NCBI GenBank assembly: GCA_902578805.1
Contig: CACHEH010000002.1
Location: 124,001-188,000, forward strand
Direction of reading: 5' to 3'
From: an uncultured SAR116 cluster alpha proteobacterium
GTDB taxonomy: Bacteria > Pseudomonadota > Alphaproteobacteria > Puniceispirillales > Marisalimonadaceae
DNA length: 64,000 nt
Part shown: in pieces, positions 42,840 to 51,555 of the stretch
Numbering within the stretch: position 1 is the first letter of the stretch
Layout of the letters: each line of letters opens with the position of its first letter
The notes under the pieces: generated by a model
The model's input: only the letters and a program-made list of their open reading frames with translations
Database searches by the model: none
What the model was told of the DNA's origin: nothing
Made by a program: the position numbers and the translations under genes

Positions 42840-44663
42840 TTACTTTAATAAATTGTTTATTTCGTCATTTAAAATTTGTAATTCAAGCCATCTATTCTCA
42901 GATTCATAAATGATTTTTTTAATTTTTGTTATTTCAATAGCTACTCTATCAAAAGTTTGTCTGTCATTTTTAAATAAATCTTTATCATTTAGAATACATT
43001 CATATTTTTTGAGTTTTTTCTCTAGTTTTGAAATTTTTAAGGGCAGCGTCTCCAAATCATAAGAATCTTTAAAGCTTAATTTTTTTTTGTTAGCTACTTT
43101 TTTTAGTAATATTTTGTTTTTTAGGTTTTTGTTTTTTACATTATTATTTACTACATCTAATTTTGATAGCCCAAATTTCTTATAATAATCTGAGAAATTT
43201 CCTTCATGCTTCACAATTCTATTATTGTTTTCAAATACAAGAAGTTTTTCCACAGTCTTATCTAGAAAAAATCTATCATGACTGATAATTAACACAGTGC
43301 CGTCATAGTTTTTGATGGTCACTTTTAACAAATTAAGGGTGTCAAAATCTAAGTCGTTAGTGGGCTCGTCTAAAATTAAAAAATTATGTTCATTTAAAAA
43401 TAATTTTGCCAGTGATAATCTTACTTTTTCACCACCTGAAAGTGTTGAGTTATTCTGAAAACATTTTTTTTTATCAAATAAAAATTTTTTTAAATACGAT
43501 AAAACATGTATCTTTTCACCCATAAAATCCACATGATCTCCATTTTCAGCAAGTGTACTCCATGGTGTTTTGTTTAGATTTATATTTTGTTTGTTTTGAT
43601 CAAAATACTTAACATTTACGTTTTCACCAAATTTTATTTTTCCAGTATTGGGAGAATATATTCCTTGTAAAATTTTAACTAGGGTAGTTTTCCCTGTACC
43701 GTTTGCACCTATGATGCCTATGCGATCATCTCTTCTGATTTTCAAGTTTAAATCTGAAAAAATGTTTTCATTTTTATCATCTTCTTTATAAGAAAAAGAT
43801 AAACCGAATGTTTCAACTATATTTAATGCGGAATCATTTGTTTTATTAATGATCATATTTAATGGATTTTTTATTATTTCTTTTGTATTTTCATAGTTTT
43901 TATAGAGCTTCTCAAAATTTCTTAATCGTCCCATATTTCTTTTTCTTCGCGCTGTTATTCCATCAGTAGACCACTTTTTTTCAGATCTTATTTTTTGTTT
44001 TAATTTATGAGATTTAATTTTTTCAACTTCTATTAATTCATTAATCCATTTTTGAGAGTTTTCATAGGAACCTTCTCGTTTTAAAATTTTTGTTTTATGT
44101 ATCCATAAAGTTTTTGTAGATATTTTTTTTAAAAACTCCTGATCGTGGCTGACTATAATTAAAGTTTTTTTCAAAGATAATAGCTTTTTTTCTAACCAGT
44201 ATATTGTTGGTAAGTCGATGTGGTTTGTGGGTTCATCTAATAGTAATAATTCAGACTCACTAATAATTAATCTAGCAATGTAAATTTTACGAATTTCACC
44301 ACCAGATAATTTATTTTTAAGATTAATTTTTTTTAAATTTAATTCTTCAATTACTTCTTTTATTTTGGATAAATTAGGGTGTACGTTGTCTCCAGACAAA
44401 AACTCTAAAAGATTACTAATATTCGGTTCGTGAGGATCTTGTTCGAGATAGTCTATTTTTAAGTTAGGTGCTATCCAAATACTACCTGCGTCACATTCTT
44501 CTTTATTTTTTAAGAGGCGTAATAATGAACTTTTACCACATCCATTTTTTCCTACCAAAACAATACGATCAAATTGATGAATTGAAAAATTTACATTGTC
44601 TAATAAAACTTTATTAGATTTAGACATTTTAAAGTCTTGAAAAGTAATTAATGCTTTAGGCAT
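42840..44663 (-). CDS. uup: ABC-F family ATPase, Uup-like
   Basis: This is a soluble twin-ABC protein of the ABC-F class that acts on ribosomes; Uup is also linked to transposon excision. The 607-residue protein has Walker A GKNGCGKSS and signature LSGGEIRKIY with LLLDEPTNHIDLP in domain 1, and GANGTGKTT, LSGGEKVRLS and LILDEPTNDLD in domain 2. A lysine-rich C-terminal coiled coil (about 510-605) distinguishes Uup from EttA. It overlaps the djlA-like gene by 8 bp and is followed by rnpB. Confidence 0.85.
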   Translation of the reverse strand: MPKALITFQDFKMSKSNKVLLDNVNFSIHQFDRIVLVGKNGCGKSSLLRLLKNKEECDAGSIWIAPNLKIDYLEQDPHEPNISNLLEFLSGDNVHPNLSKIKEVIEELNLKKINLKNKLSGGEIRKIYIARLIISESELLLLDEPTNHIDLPTIYWLEKKLLSLKKTLIIVSHDQEFLKKISTKTLWIHKTKILKREGSYENSQKWINELIEVEKIKSHKLKQKIRSEKKWSTDGITARRKRNMGRLRNFEKLYKNYENTKEIIKNPLNMIINKTNDSALNIVETFGLSFSYKEDDKNENIFSDLNLKIRRDDRIGIIGANGTGKTTLVKILQGIYSPNTGKIKFGENVNVKYFDQNKQNINLNKTPWSTLAENGDHVDFMGEKIHVLSYLKKFLFDKKKCFQNNSTLSGGEKVRLSLAKLFLNEHNFLILDEPTNDLDFDTLNLLKVTIKNYDGTVLIISHDRFFLDKTVEKLLVFENNNRIVKHEGNFSDYYKKFGLSKLDVVNNNVKNKNLKNKILLKKVANKKKLSFKDSYDLETLPLKISKLEKKLKKYECILNDKDLFKNDRQTFDRVAIEITKIKKIIYESENRWLELQILNDEINNLLK

Positions 44664-45390
44664 TTAAATCATACTTTTCATTTTTAATTAAATCCCATGC
44701 ATTATTTATTTCTTTTAGTCTATAAGTGTTATTTTCTAATATATCTAGGGGTATCCCTTGAGAAACTAATCTGTCGGGATGATGTTTTATTGCAAGTTTT
44801 TTCCACTTTTGTTTGATTTTTTCTAATGGAGTGTCTCTTGTAACACCCAGCGTTTGGTATGGATCTATATACTTCTCTAGTTTAGAAGAACAAATTCTTT
44901 CAAAATCTTGGTCTGAAAAACCAAAAATATTACTAACTTCTTTCAAATATATTTTTTCAAGATTCGTTATTTTTCCATCTGCTTTTGCTATAATTACCAG
45001 CAAATTAAGAAGCTCTTCTAATACAGAAGAATTATTTTCTAATAGATTAGATATTTGTCTAGCGTAAACTTCAAAACCATCCGTTGTTTTTTTTGCTTGA
45101 TCCCAAAGTCTTGCAACATTTTTAATTTCTCTATGTGGGACGTTAATTTTTTTTTTAAAGGCTTTTATTTCACTTTTAGTAACTTTACCATCAGCTTTAG
45201 CCATTTTAGCCGAAAGAACAATTACTCCAATGGTAAAACCAATTTGTTTTAATGCAATGTCCTTTGGGAGTTTTTGTTTTATTTTAAACTTATCAAAAGC
45301 ATGTCCTGCCGCCCCACCGAGTAGCGCACCTATTGGGCCTCCAAACGCAAATCCAGTTGTACCACCAATAATTTTACCCCAAATGGTCAT
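44656..45390 (-). CDS. djlA: DjlA-like co-chaperone with TerB and J domains
   Basis: This 244-residue protein starts with WGKIIGGTTGFAFGGPIGALLGG and reaches GHAFDK, the glycine-rich membrane-anchoring segment that opens DjlA proteins. A TerB-like acidic helical domain (about 50-165, with LSAKMAKADGKVTKSEI and VIIAKADGKITNLEK as duplicated motifs) follows. A C-terminal J domain carries the HPD tripeptide in KLAIKHHPDRL, needed to stimulate DnaK. It heads a two-gene unit with uup. The client is unknown. Confidence 0.88.
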   Translation of the reverse strand: MTIWGKIIGGTTGFAFGGPIGALLGGAAGHAFDKFKIKQKLPKDIALKQIGFTIGVIVLSAKMAKADGKVTKSEIKAFKKKINVPHREIKNVARLWDQAKKTTDGFEVYARQISNLLENNSSVLEELLNLLVIIAKADGKITNLEKIYLKEVSNIFGFSDQDFERICSSKLEKYIDPYQTLGVTRDTPLEKIKQKWKKLAIKHHPDRLVSQGIPLDILENNTYRLKEINNAWDLIKNEKYDLNA

Positions 45391-45501
45391 AATTTATCTA
45401 TTACAATTAAGATTCACTACGTTCAAGAAAATTAAATTGGATTAGGTTAAAATTTATGTATAACATATTTTTAAATAAGTGTTATTAGGGAATTATTTTT
45501 G

Positions 45502-45726
45502 ATGGAAGAACATGATTTTACAGGATTAAAATGTCCTCTTCCTGTTTTGAAGGCAAAAAGAGTATTAAAGAATTTGGCTAATGGAAAGAAGATTGTTTTT
45601 ATATCAGATGATCCAGCAAGCCCTCTAGACTTTACTCATTTTTCAGAAAATGAAGGTTATGAAATTTCAATTAAAAGTACAACAAAAGGTATTCATTATT
45701 TTACTATTTATAAGTATGAAACTTAG
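45502..45726 (+). CDS. TusA/SirA-like sulfur-carrier protein
   Basis: This 74-residue protein of the TusA family has the hallmark LKCPLPVLKAKR (CPxP with the sulfur-carrying Cys at about 12). A beta-alpha-beta-alpha-beta-beta fold follows, containing VFISDDPASPLDFTHF and a GYEISIKS strand. TusA proteins relay persulfide sulfur for tRNA thiolation or other cofactors. I prefer the ATG at 45502 over TTG 45499. plsC follows 19 nt later. Partner genes such as tusBCDE are absent here. Confidence 0.85.
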   Translation: MEEHDFTGLKCPLPVLKAKRVLKNLANGKKIVFISDDPASPLDFTHFSENEGYEISIKSTTKGIHYFTIYKYET

Positions 45727-45745
45727 AATACTGGGAAAATAGGGG

Positions 45746-46483
45746 ATGATATTTTTAAGATCTCTTTTATTTAATATTCAATTCTATTTAGGCACGAGTA
45801 TACTGGTAACCATTTGTCTACCATCTCTTTTATTTCCAAGAGAAGTGGTGATCTTTGTAAATAAAATTTGGTGTTCCATAATGACTAAAGGAATGAAATG
45901 GTGGCTTAGTACTGAAATAAAAATTATTGGAGAAATTCCTTCCAAAAATAGAGTTGTCATTTATGCAATTAAACATCAGTCTGCTTGGGAAACTGTTTTT
46001 TGTACTGATCTATTTTCAATGCCATCAATTATATTAAAGAAAGCGTTAATATTTTTACCAGTGATTGGATTATATTTCTTAAAAGCAGGGGCTATTCCTA
46101 TATCAAGGGACCAAGGTTTAAATGCACTTAGAAGCATGGGTAGAAATGCACAAAAAGCAGTTAAAGAAAATAAATCAATGATGATTTTTCCTCAAGGCAC
46201 CAGGGTAAATCCAGGTATTTCTTCAAAAGAGAAACCTTATCTACCAGGAGTATTTTTCTTATATTCTCAAGCAAAAGTACCTGTAATTCCTGTAGCTCAC
46301 AATGCAGGATTATTATGGCCTAAAAATAGTTTTTTAAAATATCCTAATAGACTAAGATCAAAATCTGTTACTATTCAAATTCTTCCTGAAATTCAACCAG
46401 GTTTATCAAAGAAAGAATTTTTGACAAAATTAGAAAATATTATGGAAACTGCTTCAAACAGACTAATAAAGTTGGAGAAATAG
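45746..46483 (+). CDS. plsC: 1-acyl-sn-glycerol-3-phosphate acyltransferase (PlsC family)
   Basis: This membrane-bound enzyme makes phosphatidic acid from lysophosphatidate. The 245-residue protein has a hydrophobic N-terminus (about 6-28). The acyltransferase block follows: KHQSAWET, an HX4E version of the usual HX4D, then AGAIPISRDQG, MMIFPQGTRVNPG (substrate phosphate binding) and VPVIPVAHNAG. The acidic Glu in place of Asp also occurs in other alphaproteobacterial members as I recall, so it is probably active. The stop codon abuts the next gene's ATG (TAG-ATG). Confidence 0.87.
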   Translation: MIFLRSLLFNIQFYLGTSILVTICLPSLLFPREVVIFVNKIWCSIMTKGMKWWLSTEIKIIGEIPSKNRVVIYAIKHQSAWETVFCTDLFSMPSIILKKALIFLPVIGLYFLKAGAIPISRDQGLNALRSMGRNAQKAVKENKSMMIFPQGTRVNPGISSKEKPYLPGVFFLYSQAKVPVIPVAHNAGLLWPKNSFLKYPNRLRSKSVTIQILPEIQPGLSKKEFLTKLENIMETASNRLIKLEK

Positions 46484-46888
46484 ATGGATGGTTCTTATAA
46501 AAAAGATAGAAACAATAAACAACTCAATGTTCTCGGTGGGGGCCTTGCACCATGTATATCTTTGAAAGATAAAAATGAAATTATAACGGGATTTTATCGA
46601 GATAATTGTTGTAATACTGGTCTGGATGACTTTGGTTTGCACACTGTTTGTTGTGTAATGACAAAATCTTTTTTAACATTTTCAAAATCAGTTGGAAATG
46701 ACTTAACAACTCCAATACCCGAATATAATTTTAGCGGTCTAAAAGAGGGAGACCATTGGTGTCTTTGTGCTTCAAGATGGCAGGAGGCGTTTGAGGCTGG
46801 TGTGGCTCCTAAAGTAATTTTAAAATCAACTAATATTGCAACACTTTCAGTAGTAAAATTAGAGGATTTAAAACAATATTCTAGATAA
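46484..46888 (+). CDS. DUF2237 family protein
   Basis: This 134-residue cytoplasmic protein of unknown function carries the complete DUF2237 signature: LNVLGGGLAPC, GFYRDNCCNTGLDDFGLHTVC, FLTFSKSVGNDLTTPIPE, FSGLKEGDHWCLCASRWQEA and a final GVAPKVIL. Many conserved Cys, Asp and His residues suggest metal or redox chemistry, which is my inference. The start directly follows the plsC stop, with GGAG 7 nt upstream, so the two are translationally linked. Confidence 0.88.
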   Translation: MDGSYKKDRNNKQLNVLGGGLAPCISLKDKNEIITGFYRDNCCNTGLDDFGLHTVCCVMTKSFLTFSKSVGNDLTTPIPEYNFSGLKEGDHWCLCASRWQEAFEAGVAPKVILKSTNIATLSVVKLEDLKQYSR

Positions 46889-46904
46889 TTCAAGGAGATC
46901 AATA

Positions 46905-47093
46905 ATGCATTTAGATCAAAAAGTGATAGTTACTTGTACAGATAATGATACTAGAAGCAATGGTAAAATCATTAGAATTTTTCCAAATGGGATAGATATA
47001 GAAGTCTCCGATACAATTATTAAGCTAAAAAAAACAAAGCCTAATTTATATGTTGGATCAATGGCTGGATTAGAATTTATTGTAAAAACTTAA
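46905..47093 (+). CDS. Small conserved-looking protein of unknown function (62 residues)
   Basis: I do not recognise a family. The protein is short and strand-rich, with alternating hydrophobics (KVIVTCTD, GKIIRIFPNGIDIEV, IIKLKKTKPNLYVG, GLEFIV), compatible with a small SH3- or KOW-like barrel. No signal peptide or transmembrane helix is seen. It is probably real because a strong AAGGAG lies 8 nt before the ATG and it follows the DUF2237 gene by 16 bp. It ends 8 bp from the convergent bactofilin gene. Confidence 0.6.
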   Translation: MHLDQKVIVTCTDNDTRSNGKIIRIFPNGIDIEVSDTIIKLKKTKPNLYVGSMAGLEFIVKT

Positions 47094-47101
47094 TTTTACT
47101 A

Positions 47102-47509
47102 CTAATTAATTTTAGGCAGTATTTCTACAACCTTATCTTGTTTGTTTTCTATTTGTTTCATACCAGCAACGTTAATAATACCGCCTTCAAATACAGCAAT
47201 TTGCTTGTAGAGAATATCACCAGATAGAACACCATTTTCCATTATTACAATGCTTTCAGAATTTATCTTGCCATTAACATTTCCACTTACAATTAACTCT
47301 GATGATTTGAGTGTACCCTCAACCACACCCTTTTCATCAACTATTATTTGATCAGCTGAAAGTTCACCAATAAACTTATTTCTTATTAAGATTGATCCTG
47401 AGGTCTTGTATTTCCCTTCAAAAACTCCATCACCATCTAATTGAGAGCAAGTTTCTAAATTCTTAACCTTATCTTTTAAAGGGGAAGAAATTCTACTAAT
47501 TTTGATCAT
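47102..47509 (-). CDS. Bactofilin (polymer-forming cytoskeletal protein)
   Basis: Bactofilins self-assemble without nucleotides into beta-helical filaments that localise wall-modifying or signalling proteins. The 135-residue protein shows repeated short strands with the family spacing: GVFEGKYKTSGSILIRNKFIGEL, then VVEGTLKSSELIVSGNVNG, and GVLSGDILYKQIAVFEGGII. The flexible ends and about 100-residue core are typical. It is alone here, with no adjacent M23 peptidase, which often accompanies bactofilins. Confidence 0.85.
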   Translation of the reverse strand: MIKISRISSPLKDKVKNLETCSQLDGDGVFEGKYKTSGSILIRNKFIGELSADQIIVDEKGVVEGTLKSSELIVSGNVNGKINSESIVIMENGVLSGDILYKQIAVFEGGIINVAGMKQIENKQDKVVEILPKIN

Positions 47510-47689
47510 GATTTACTCCTTGGTGTGATAAATTATTCCCTTTAACTAAAGTGATCAGCAATAAAAAAATATAACCAATTGAAAAATATATATATTTAGC
47601 ATAGATTTTGATGCTTAATTAATAAATTTTTTTAAAGAAGAGAATCAGTTTCTATAAATAATAAAAAAGCAATACTTGAGGTACAAAAC

Positions 47690-48619
47690 ATGATCCAACC
47701 CTTTTATGCTAGCTCTGCAATAAATCGCCACGGAAACTATAGAAATAATAAAACTTTATTGAATAAAATAATTATTGAAAAAGATACTAAATTTATCCCG
47801 TTCTATAACGGTAAAAATCTATTTTTAGAAATTAATAAAAACATAACGCCTGTTATTTTTAATAAAATTCAACTTGATGAATTTTTCCCAAATGGAATAG
47901 AAGATACAATTTTTTTAGGCGTAGCACATACCTTAAATTATATGGGTGTAGACCTAAGTCTACCTAATCAAAAGTTTGAATGTTGGCTAAAAGAAAATCA
48001 AATCATTATTGATGATTTAAGAAAATATGGTCCAATTATAAATGATATAGAGGCATCATTCCTAGCTCTTTCTAATGGAATGTTTTTTTGGCAAAATACT
48101 CATAAATTCTGTGGTTCATGCGGTTTTCAAAACTTTTCAACAGAGGGAGGTTTTGTGATGAAATGTTCTAATGATAAATGTGGTAAAAGTCATTTTCCAA
48201 GAACCGATCCGGCGATAATTACACTTATTTCTTTTCAAGATAAAGTTCTACTAGGAAGGTCTCCTAGATTTCCTGATGCTATGTATAGTACATTAGCTGG
48301 TTTTGTAGAACCTGGTGAAAGTCTTGAGCAGGCACTTGAAAGAGAGGTTTTTGAAGAGGTAGGAGTAAAAGTAAAGAATATTAAATATTTTAATTCACAA
48401 CCTTGGCCTTTTCCTGCATCTTTAATGCTTGGTTTTTTTGCGGAGGCGGTAAACAAAGAAATGACAATTGACTATAACGAAATCGAAGATGCTCATTGGT
48501 TTTCAATTAATGAATTAAAGTCTTTGGAACATCCATTCATTAGTGGAGGTTTCAAATTACCAAGAGTGGACTCAATCGCGCGCAGATTAGTTGACACATG
48601 GATCAACAGATTTAACTAA
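47690..48619 (+). CDS. nudC: NAD(+) diphosphatase / NAD-decapping Nudix hydrolase
   Basis: NudC hydrolyses NADH or NAD and removes NAD caps from RNA. The 309-residue protein has a variable N-terminal domain and a four-Cys zinc ribbon (CGSCG and CSNDKCG, about 142-165). The Nudix box is GFVEPGESLEQALEREVFEEVG, and the NudC-specific SQPWPFPASLMLGF follows it. GAGG lies a few bases upstream of the ATG. It opens a plus-strand pair with the OYE-type reductase 18 bp downstream. Confidence 0.94.
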   Translation: MIQPFYASSAINRHGNYRNNKTLLNKIIIEKDTKFIPFYNGKNLFLEINKNITPVIFNKIQLDEFFPNGIEDTIFLGVAHTLNYMGVDLSLPNQKFECWLKENQIIIDDLRKYGPIINDIEASFLALSNGMFFWQNTHKFCGSCGFQNFSTEGGFVMKCSNDKCGKSHFPRTDPAIITLISFQDKVLLGRSPRFPDAMYSTLAGFVEPGESLEQALEREVFEEVGVKVKNIKYFNSQPWPFPASLMLGFFAEAVNKEMTIDYNEIEDAHWFSINELKSLEHPFISGGFKLPRVDSIARRLVDTWINRFN

Positions 48620-48637
48620 ATTTTTACAATTACAATC

Positions 48638-49702
48638 ATGATTTTTTCTCCAATTAAAATAGGTAGTCTAGATGTTTCAAACAGAATTGTTGTTGCGCCC
48701 ATGTGTCAATATTCTGCGAATAATGGTGTAATGACCGATTGGCACACTCAGCATCTCATGCAATTAGGTTATTCTGCAGCAGGTTTAGTAATGGTTGAAG
48801 CAACTGCAGTGGAGGAGGTTGGAAGAATTACTCATAACTGTGTAGGAATATATAATGAAAAATGCATCCAATCTCTAAAAAAAAATATTCAATTAGCAAA
48901 ATCAGTTGCTCCCAATCAATCATGTTTTGGAATTCAATTAGCACATGCTGGTAGAAAAGCTTCTACTCAAAGACCTTGGGAGGGAAGAAGTTCTCTTACA
49001 AAAGATGAAAATCCTTGGAAAACTATATGTCCATCACCAATACCTTTTCAAGAAACTTGGCATGTTCCTCAAGAAATGAAATTATCAGATATAGAAAGGG
49101 TTAAAAAAAAATTTATTTCTGCTTCACTAAAGGCTGTTGAAATTGGATTTGATTTAATAGAAATTCATGGAACACACGGTTACTTACTTCATCAGTTTTT
49201 ATCTCCAATTTCAAATAAACGTAAAGATAAATACGGAGGTAACTTAGAAAATAGAATGAGATTTCCACTTGAAATTTTTTCTTCAATCAAAGATTGCCTT
49301 CCTAAAGATTTTCCTCTTGGTATGAGAATTACTGGTACAGAATGGGAAAATAATGGGATTGATGAAAATGAAGCTACTATGTTCGTGAAAGAATTAGAAA
49401 AAATTGGATGCCATTATGTTTGTGTCTCTAGTGGAGGAAATACACCTAGTCCAAAAATACCTACAGGACCTCATTATCAAGTTCATCTTGCAAATAAGAT
49501 AAAAAAACATACTAAGATGGTTGTTAGAACAGTTGGAATGATTACAGATCCCATTAAAGCTAATAATATTATTATCAATCAAGATGCTGATATGGTAGCC
49601 ATGGCTAGAGCTTTTTTATCTAATCCAAGGTGGGTATGGGATGCAGCTAAGGTTCTTAATCATAATATAGAAGTTCCTCCACAATATGCTAGAAGGATAT
49701 AA
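48638..49702 (+). CDS. NADH:flavin oxidoreductase, Old Yellow Enzyme family (YqjM/NamA-like)
   Basis: This FMN-dependent ene-reductase has a TIM barrel. The 354-residue protein has RIVVAPMCQYSANNGVMTDWH, in which the Cys next to the flavin marks the YqjM (thermophilic-like) subclass. GIQLAHAGRKAS, the substrate-binding pair in EIHGTHGYLLHQFLSP (HGxHGYL) and NRMRFPLEIF follow, with MVAMARAFLSNPRW at the phosphate end. The natural substrate is unknown. Enoate reduction and xenobiotic detoxification are common for this group. Confidence 0.9.
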   Translation: MIFSPIKIGSLDVSNRIVVAPMCQYSANNGVMTDWHTQHLMQLGYSAAGLVMVEATAVEEVGRITHNCVGIYNEKCIQSLKKNIQLAKSVAPNQSCFGIQLAHAGRKASTQRPWEGRSSLTKDENPWKTICPSPIPFQETWHVPQEMKLSDIERVKKKFISASLKAVEIGFDLIEIHGTHGYLLHQFLSPISNKRKDKYGGNLENRMRFPLEIFSSIKDCLPKDFPLGMRITGTEWENNGIDENEATMFVKELEKIGCHYVCVSSGGNTPSPKIPTGPHYQVHLANKIKKHTKMVVRTVGMITDPIKANNIIINQDADMVAMARAFLSNPRWVWDAAKVLNHNIEVPPQYARRI

Positions 49703-49708
49703 CTAATA

Positions 49709-50617
49709 TTATTTTTTTTTGTCAGTTAGAATGTCAACAAGGGATTTTGAATGCTCAGGAGAAAGGTTAAGTTCTTTTCTTAATTTTTCAATTTTTTTTG
49801 CCTCATCATCACTTATAACTCCATCACTTAGAGCCTCATTTATTTCAGCTTCTAAAATAGCGGCTCTTTGCGCCCTTTGATTTGCAAAAGCAGAAGCAAC
49901 TATACCTGTTAAAAGTGCGACTGTGCATACTCCCATTATAGCTGTGAAAGCTCCTATAACTTTGCCTAAAGGTGTAACAGGTGATACATCACCATATCCA
50001 ACTGTTGTAAGAGTAATTAAACCCCACCACATCGTTTCTGGTATTGAACTAAATTTTTCTGGTTGGCTCTCATTTTCAGCAATATACATCAAAGAACTAG
50101 ATAAAAATAATGCAATAATCATAAGGTATAATGCAGCACTAAAGGATCTCCAATCAGCCTTTATGGCAGAAAAAAAATCTTCAATGGCTGAACTGTAATT
50201 GGATATTTTTAATAATCTTAATAATCTCAAAACTCTAAGCCATCTTAAATCTAAACCACCAAAAAAATAGGGAAGAATTGATGGAATAACTGCTAAAAAG
50301 TCAACAAGACCTGTAAAACTAAAAATATATTTTAAACGTTTTACAAAACCAGAAGAATTACCAAGATCTTGCCTTGCAGGGGCAGACCAAACTCTTAAAA
50401 GGTACTCTATACTAAAAATAACAACTGAAAAAATCTCAAATGCATAAAAAGTATCTTTGTAAGATTCACCAATATCTTTTACAGACTCTAAACATACCGC
50501 GGTAACATTTAGAAGAATTAATATGAATAAAATCATATCAACATACTGACTTGGCTTATCAGATAAATTACCTTTAGATAAGAGTTCGTTGGTTCTTTTT
50601 TGAATTCTTAAATACAT
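49709..50617 (-). CDS. Voltage-gated-type potassium channel
   Basis: This six-transmembrane ion-channel protein is 302 residues long. Helices S1-S4 are seen in the first 150 residues, including an S4-like segment with regularly spaced Arg (LDLRWLRVLRLLRLLK). The pore has the selectivity filter TTVGYGDVSP (about 203-212), followed by S6. A short charged cytoplasmic tail (AILEAEINEALSDG...) may form a coiled coil or a SHOCT-like oligomerisation helix. It probably conducts K+. There are no regulatory RCK/TrkA domains. Confidence 0.9.
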   Translation of the reverse strand: MYLRIQKRTNELLSKGNLSDKPSQYVDMILFILILLNVTAVCLESVKDIGESYKDTFYAFEIFSVVIFSIEYLLRVWSAPARQDLGNSSGFVKRLKYIFSFTGLVDFLAVIPSILPYFFGGLDLRWLRVLRLLRLLKISNYSSAIEDFFSAIKADWRSFSAALYLMIIALFLSSSLMYIAENESQPEKFSSIPETMWWGLITLTTVGYGDVSPVTPLGKVIGAFTAIMGVCTVALLTGIVASAFANQRAQRAAILEAEINEALSDGVISDDEAKKIEKLRKELNLSPEHSKSLVDILTDKKK

Positions 50618-50686
50618 GATTACGCCTAGTAATTAAAAATAATTATTAAAACTTAACTTATATTTAAATCTAATACAGCAATTTAT

Positions 50687-51481
50687 TTATGGAGTTGCTG
50701 CAGTGAGACCACCATCAACTATTATTTCTGTTCCTGTAATATATTTAGCTTCGTCAGAGCATAAAAATAACACAGCATAAGCTACATCCCAAGATTCTCC
50801 CATTTTTCCCATTGGGACTTGATCATGTCTTCGTTTCACAAATCCTGTATAATCACCATCAGCATATTTGTTTGCTAACCTCTCAACTAAAGGAGTGTGC
50901 ATTAAACCTGGAACCACACAATTGAGCCGAATATTCTTTTTTGCTTCAATTACAGCTGTTGTTTTTGTCATTTGTATAAGAGCGGCTTTTGAAGCACTAT
51001 AACCTACTTGTGGTTTTCCAACATACCTTAAACCCGCAACAGATGATATATTTACGATGGATCCACCTGAATTTTTTTTCATAATTGGGATTACAAATTT
51101 AATACAAAAATAAGCTGTATCTAAATTCAAAGTAAATTGTTTTTGCCATGTAGGACTGTCAATTTCTACTGGTCCTCCAGGTTCAGATTGACCAACAACA
51201 TTGACTAAAATATCTATTTTTTTATGTTTTCTTTCTATTATCTCAAAAATTTTTTTTACATCATTCTCATTGGTCATATTTACCTTATAAAATGTAAAAT
51301 CGTTACCTTCTTCTTTAATAAAATTAGCAGTGTTTTTACCTGCTTCTTCATTTATATCAGTACCAAAAACTTTTGCACCCTGACGCGCTAGAAGTGTTGA
51401 AATTGCGCGGCCATTGCCAAAACCTCTGCCAATAGAGCCACATCCGGAAACTACTGCAATTTTATTATTTAGATTAAGCAT
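50687..51481 (-). CDS. SDR-family oxidoreductase
   Basis: This is a classical short-chain dehydrogenase of 264 residues. It has the NAD(P) motif SGCGSIGRGFGNGRAI (a longer glycine loop than TGxxxGIG), NVVG in place of NNAG, catalytic Ser in NISSVAG, YSASKAAL with Tyr and Lys, and VVPGLMHTP. The C-terminal GTEIIVDGG is typical. The loop difference could alter cofactor preference. It stands alone, divergent from the nitroreductase. The substrate cannot be inferred. Confidence 0.88.
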   Translation of the reverse strand: MLNLNNKIAVVSGCGSIGRGFGNGRAISTLLARQGAKVFGTDINEEAGKNTANFIKEEGNDFTFYKVNMTNENDVKKIFEIIERKHKKIDILVNVVGQSEPGGPVEIDSPTWQKQFTLNLDTAYFCIKFVIPIMKKNSGGSIVNISSVAGLRYVGKPQVGYSASKAALIQMTKTTAVIEAKKNIRLNCVVPGLMHTPLVERLANKYADGDYTGFVKRRHDQVPMGKMGESWDVAYAVLFLCSDEAKYITGTEIIVDGGLTAATP

Positions 51482-51555
51482 TAGATAAACCTCTAGCAGT
51501 TTTATATAATAGTATTAACATAAGGCATTTAATTTACAAGAAAGTATAAATCGTA

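Noticed and set aside
42514-42909. Plus-strand open frame of 131 codons across 42514-42909
   Set aside because: It lies antisense to the RNase P RNA gene; the stop-free frame is a by-product of the GC-richer structured RNA.
47510-47689. RNA gene or riboswitch in the 180-bp spacer before nudC
   Set aside because: Only A/T-rich sequence and a short GCAT/ATGC inverted repeat are visible, with no strong stems or conserved core.
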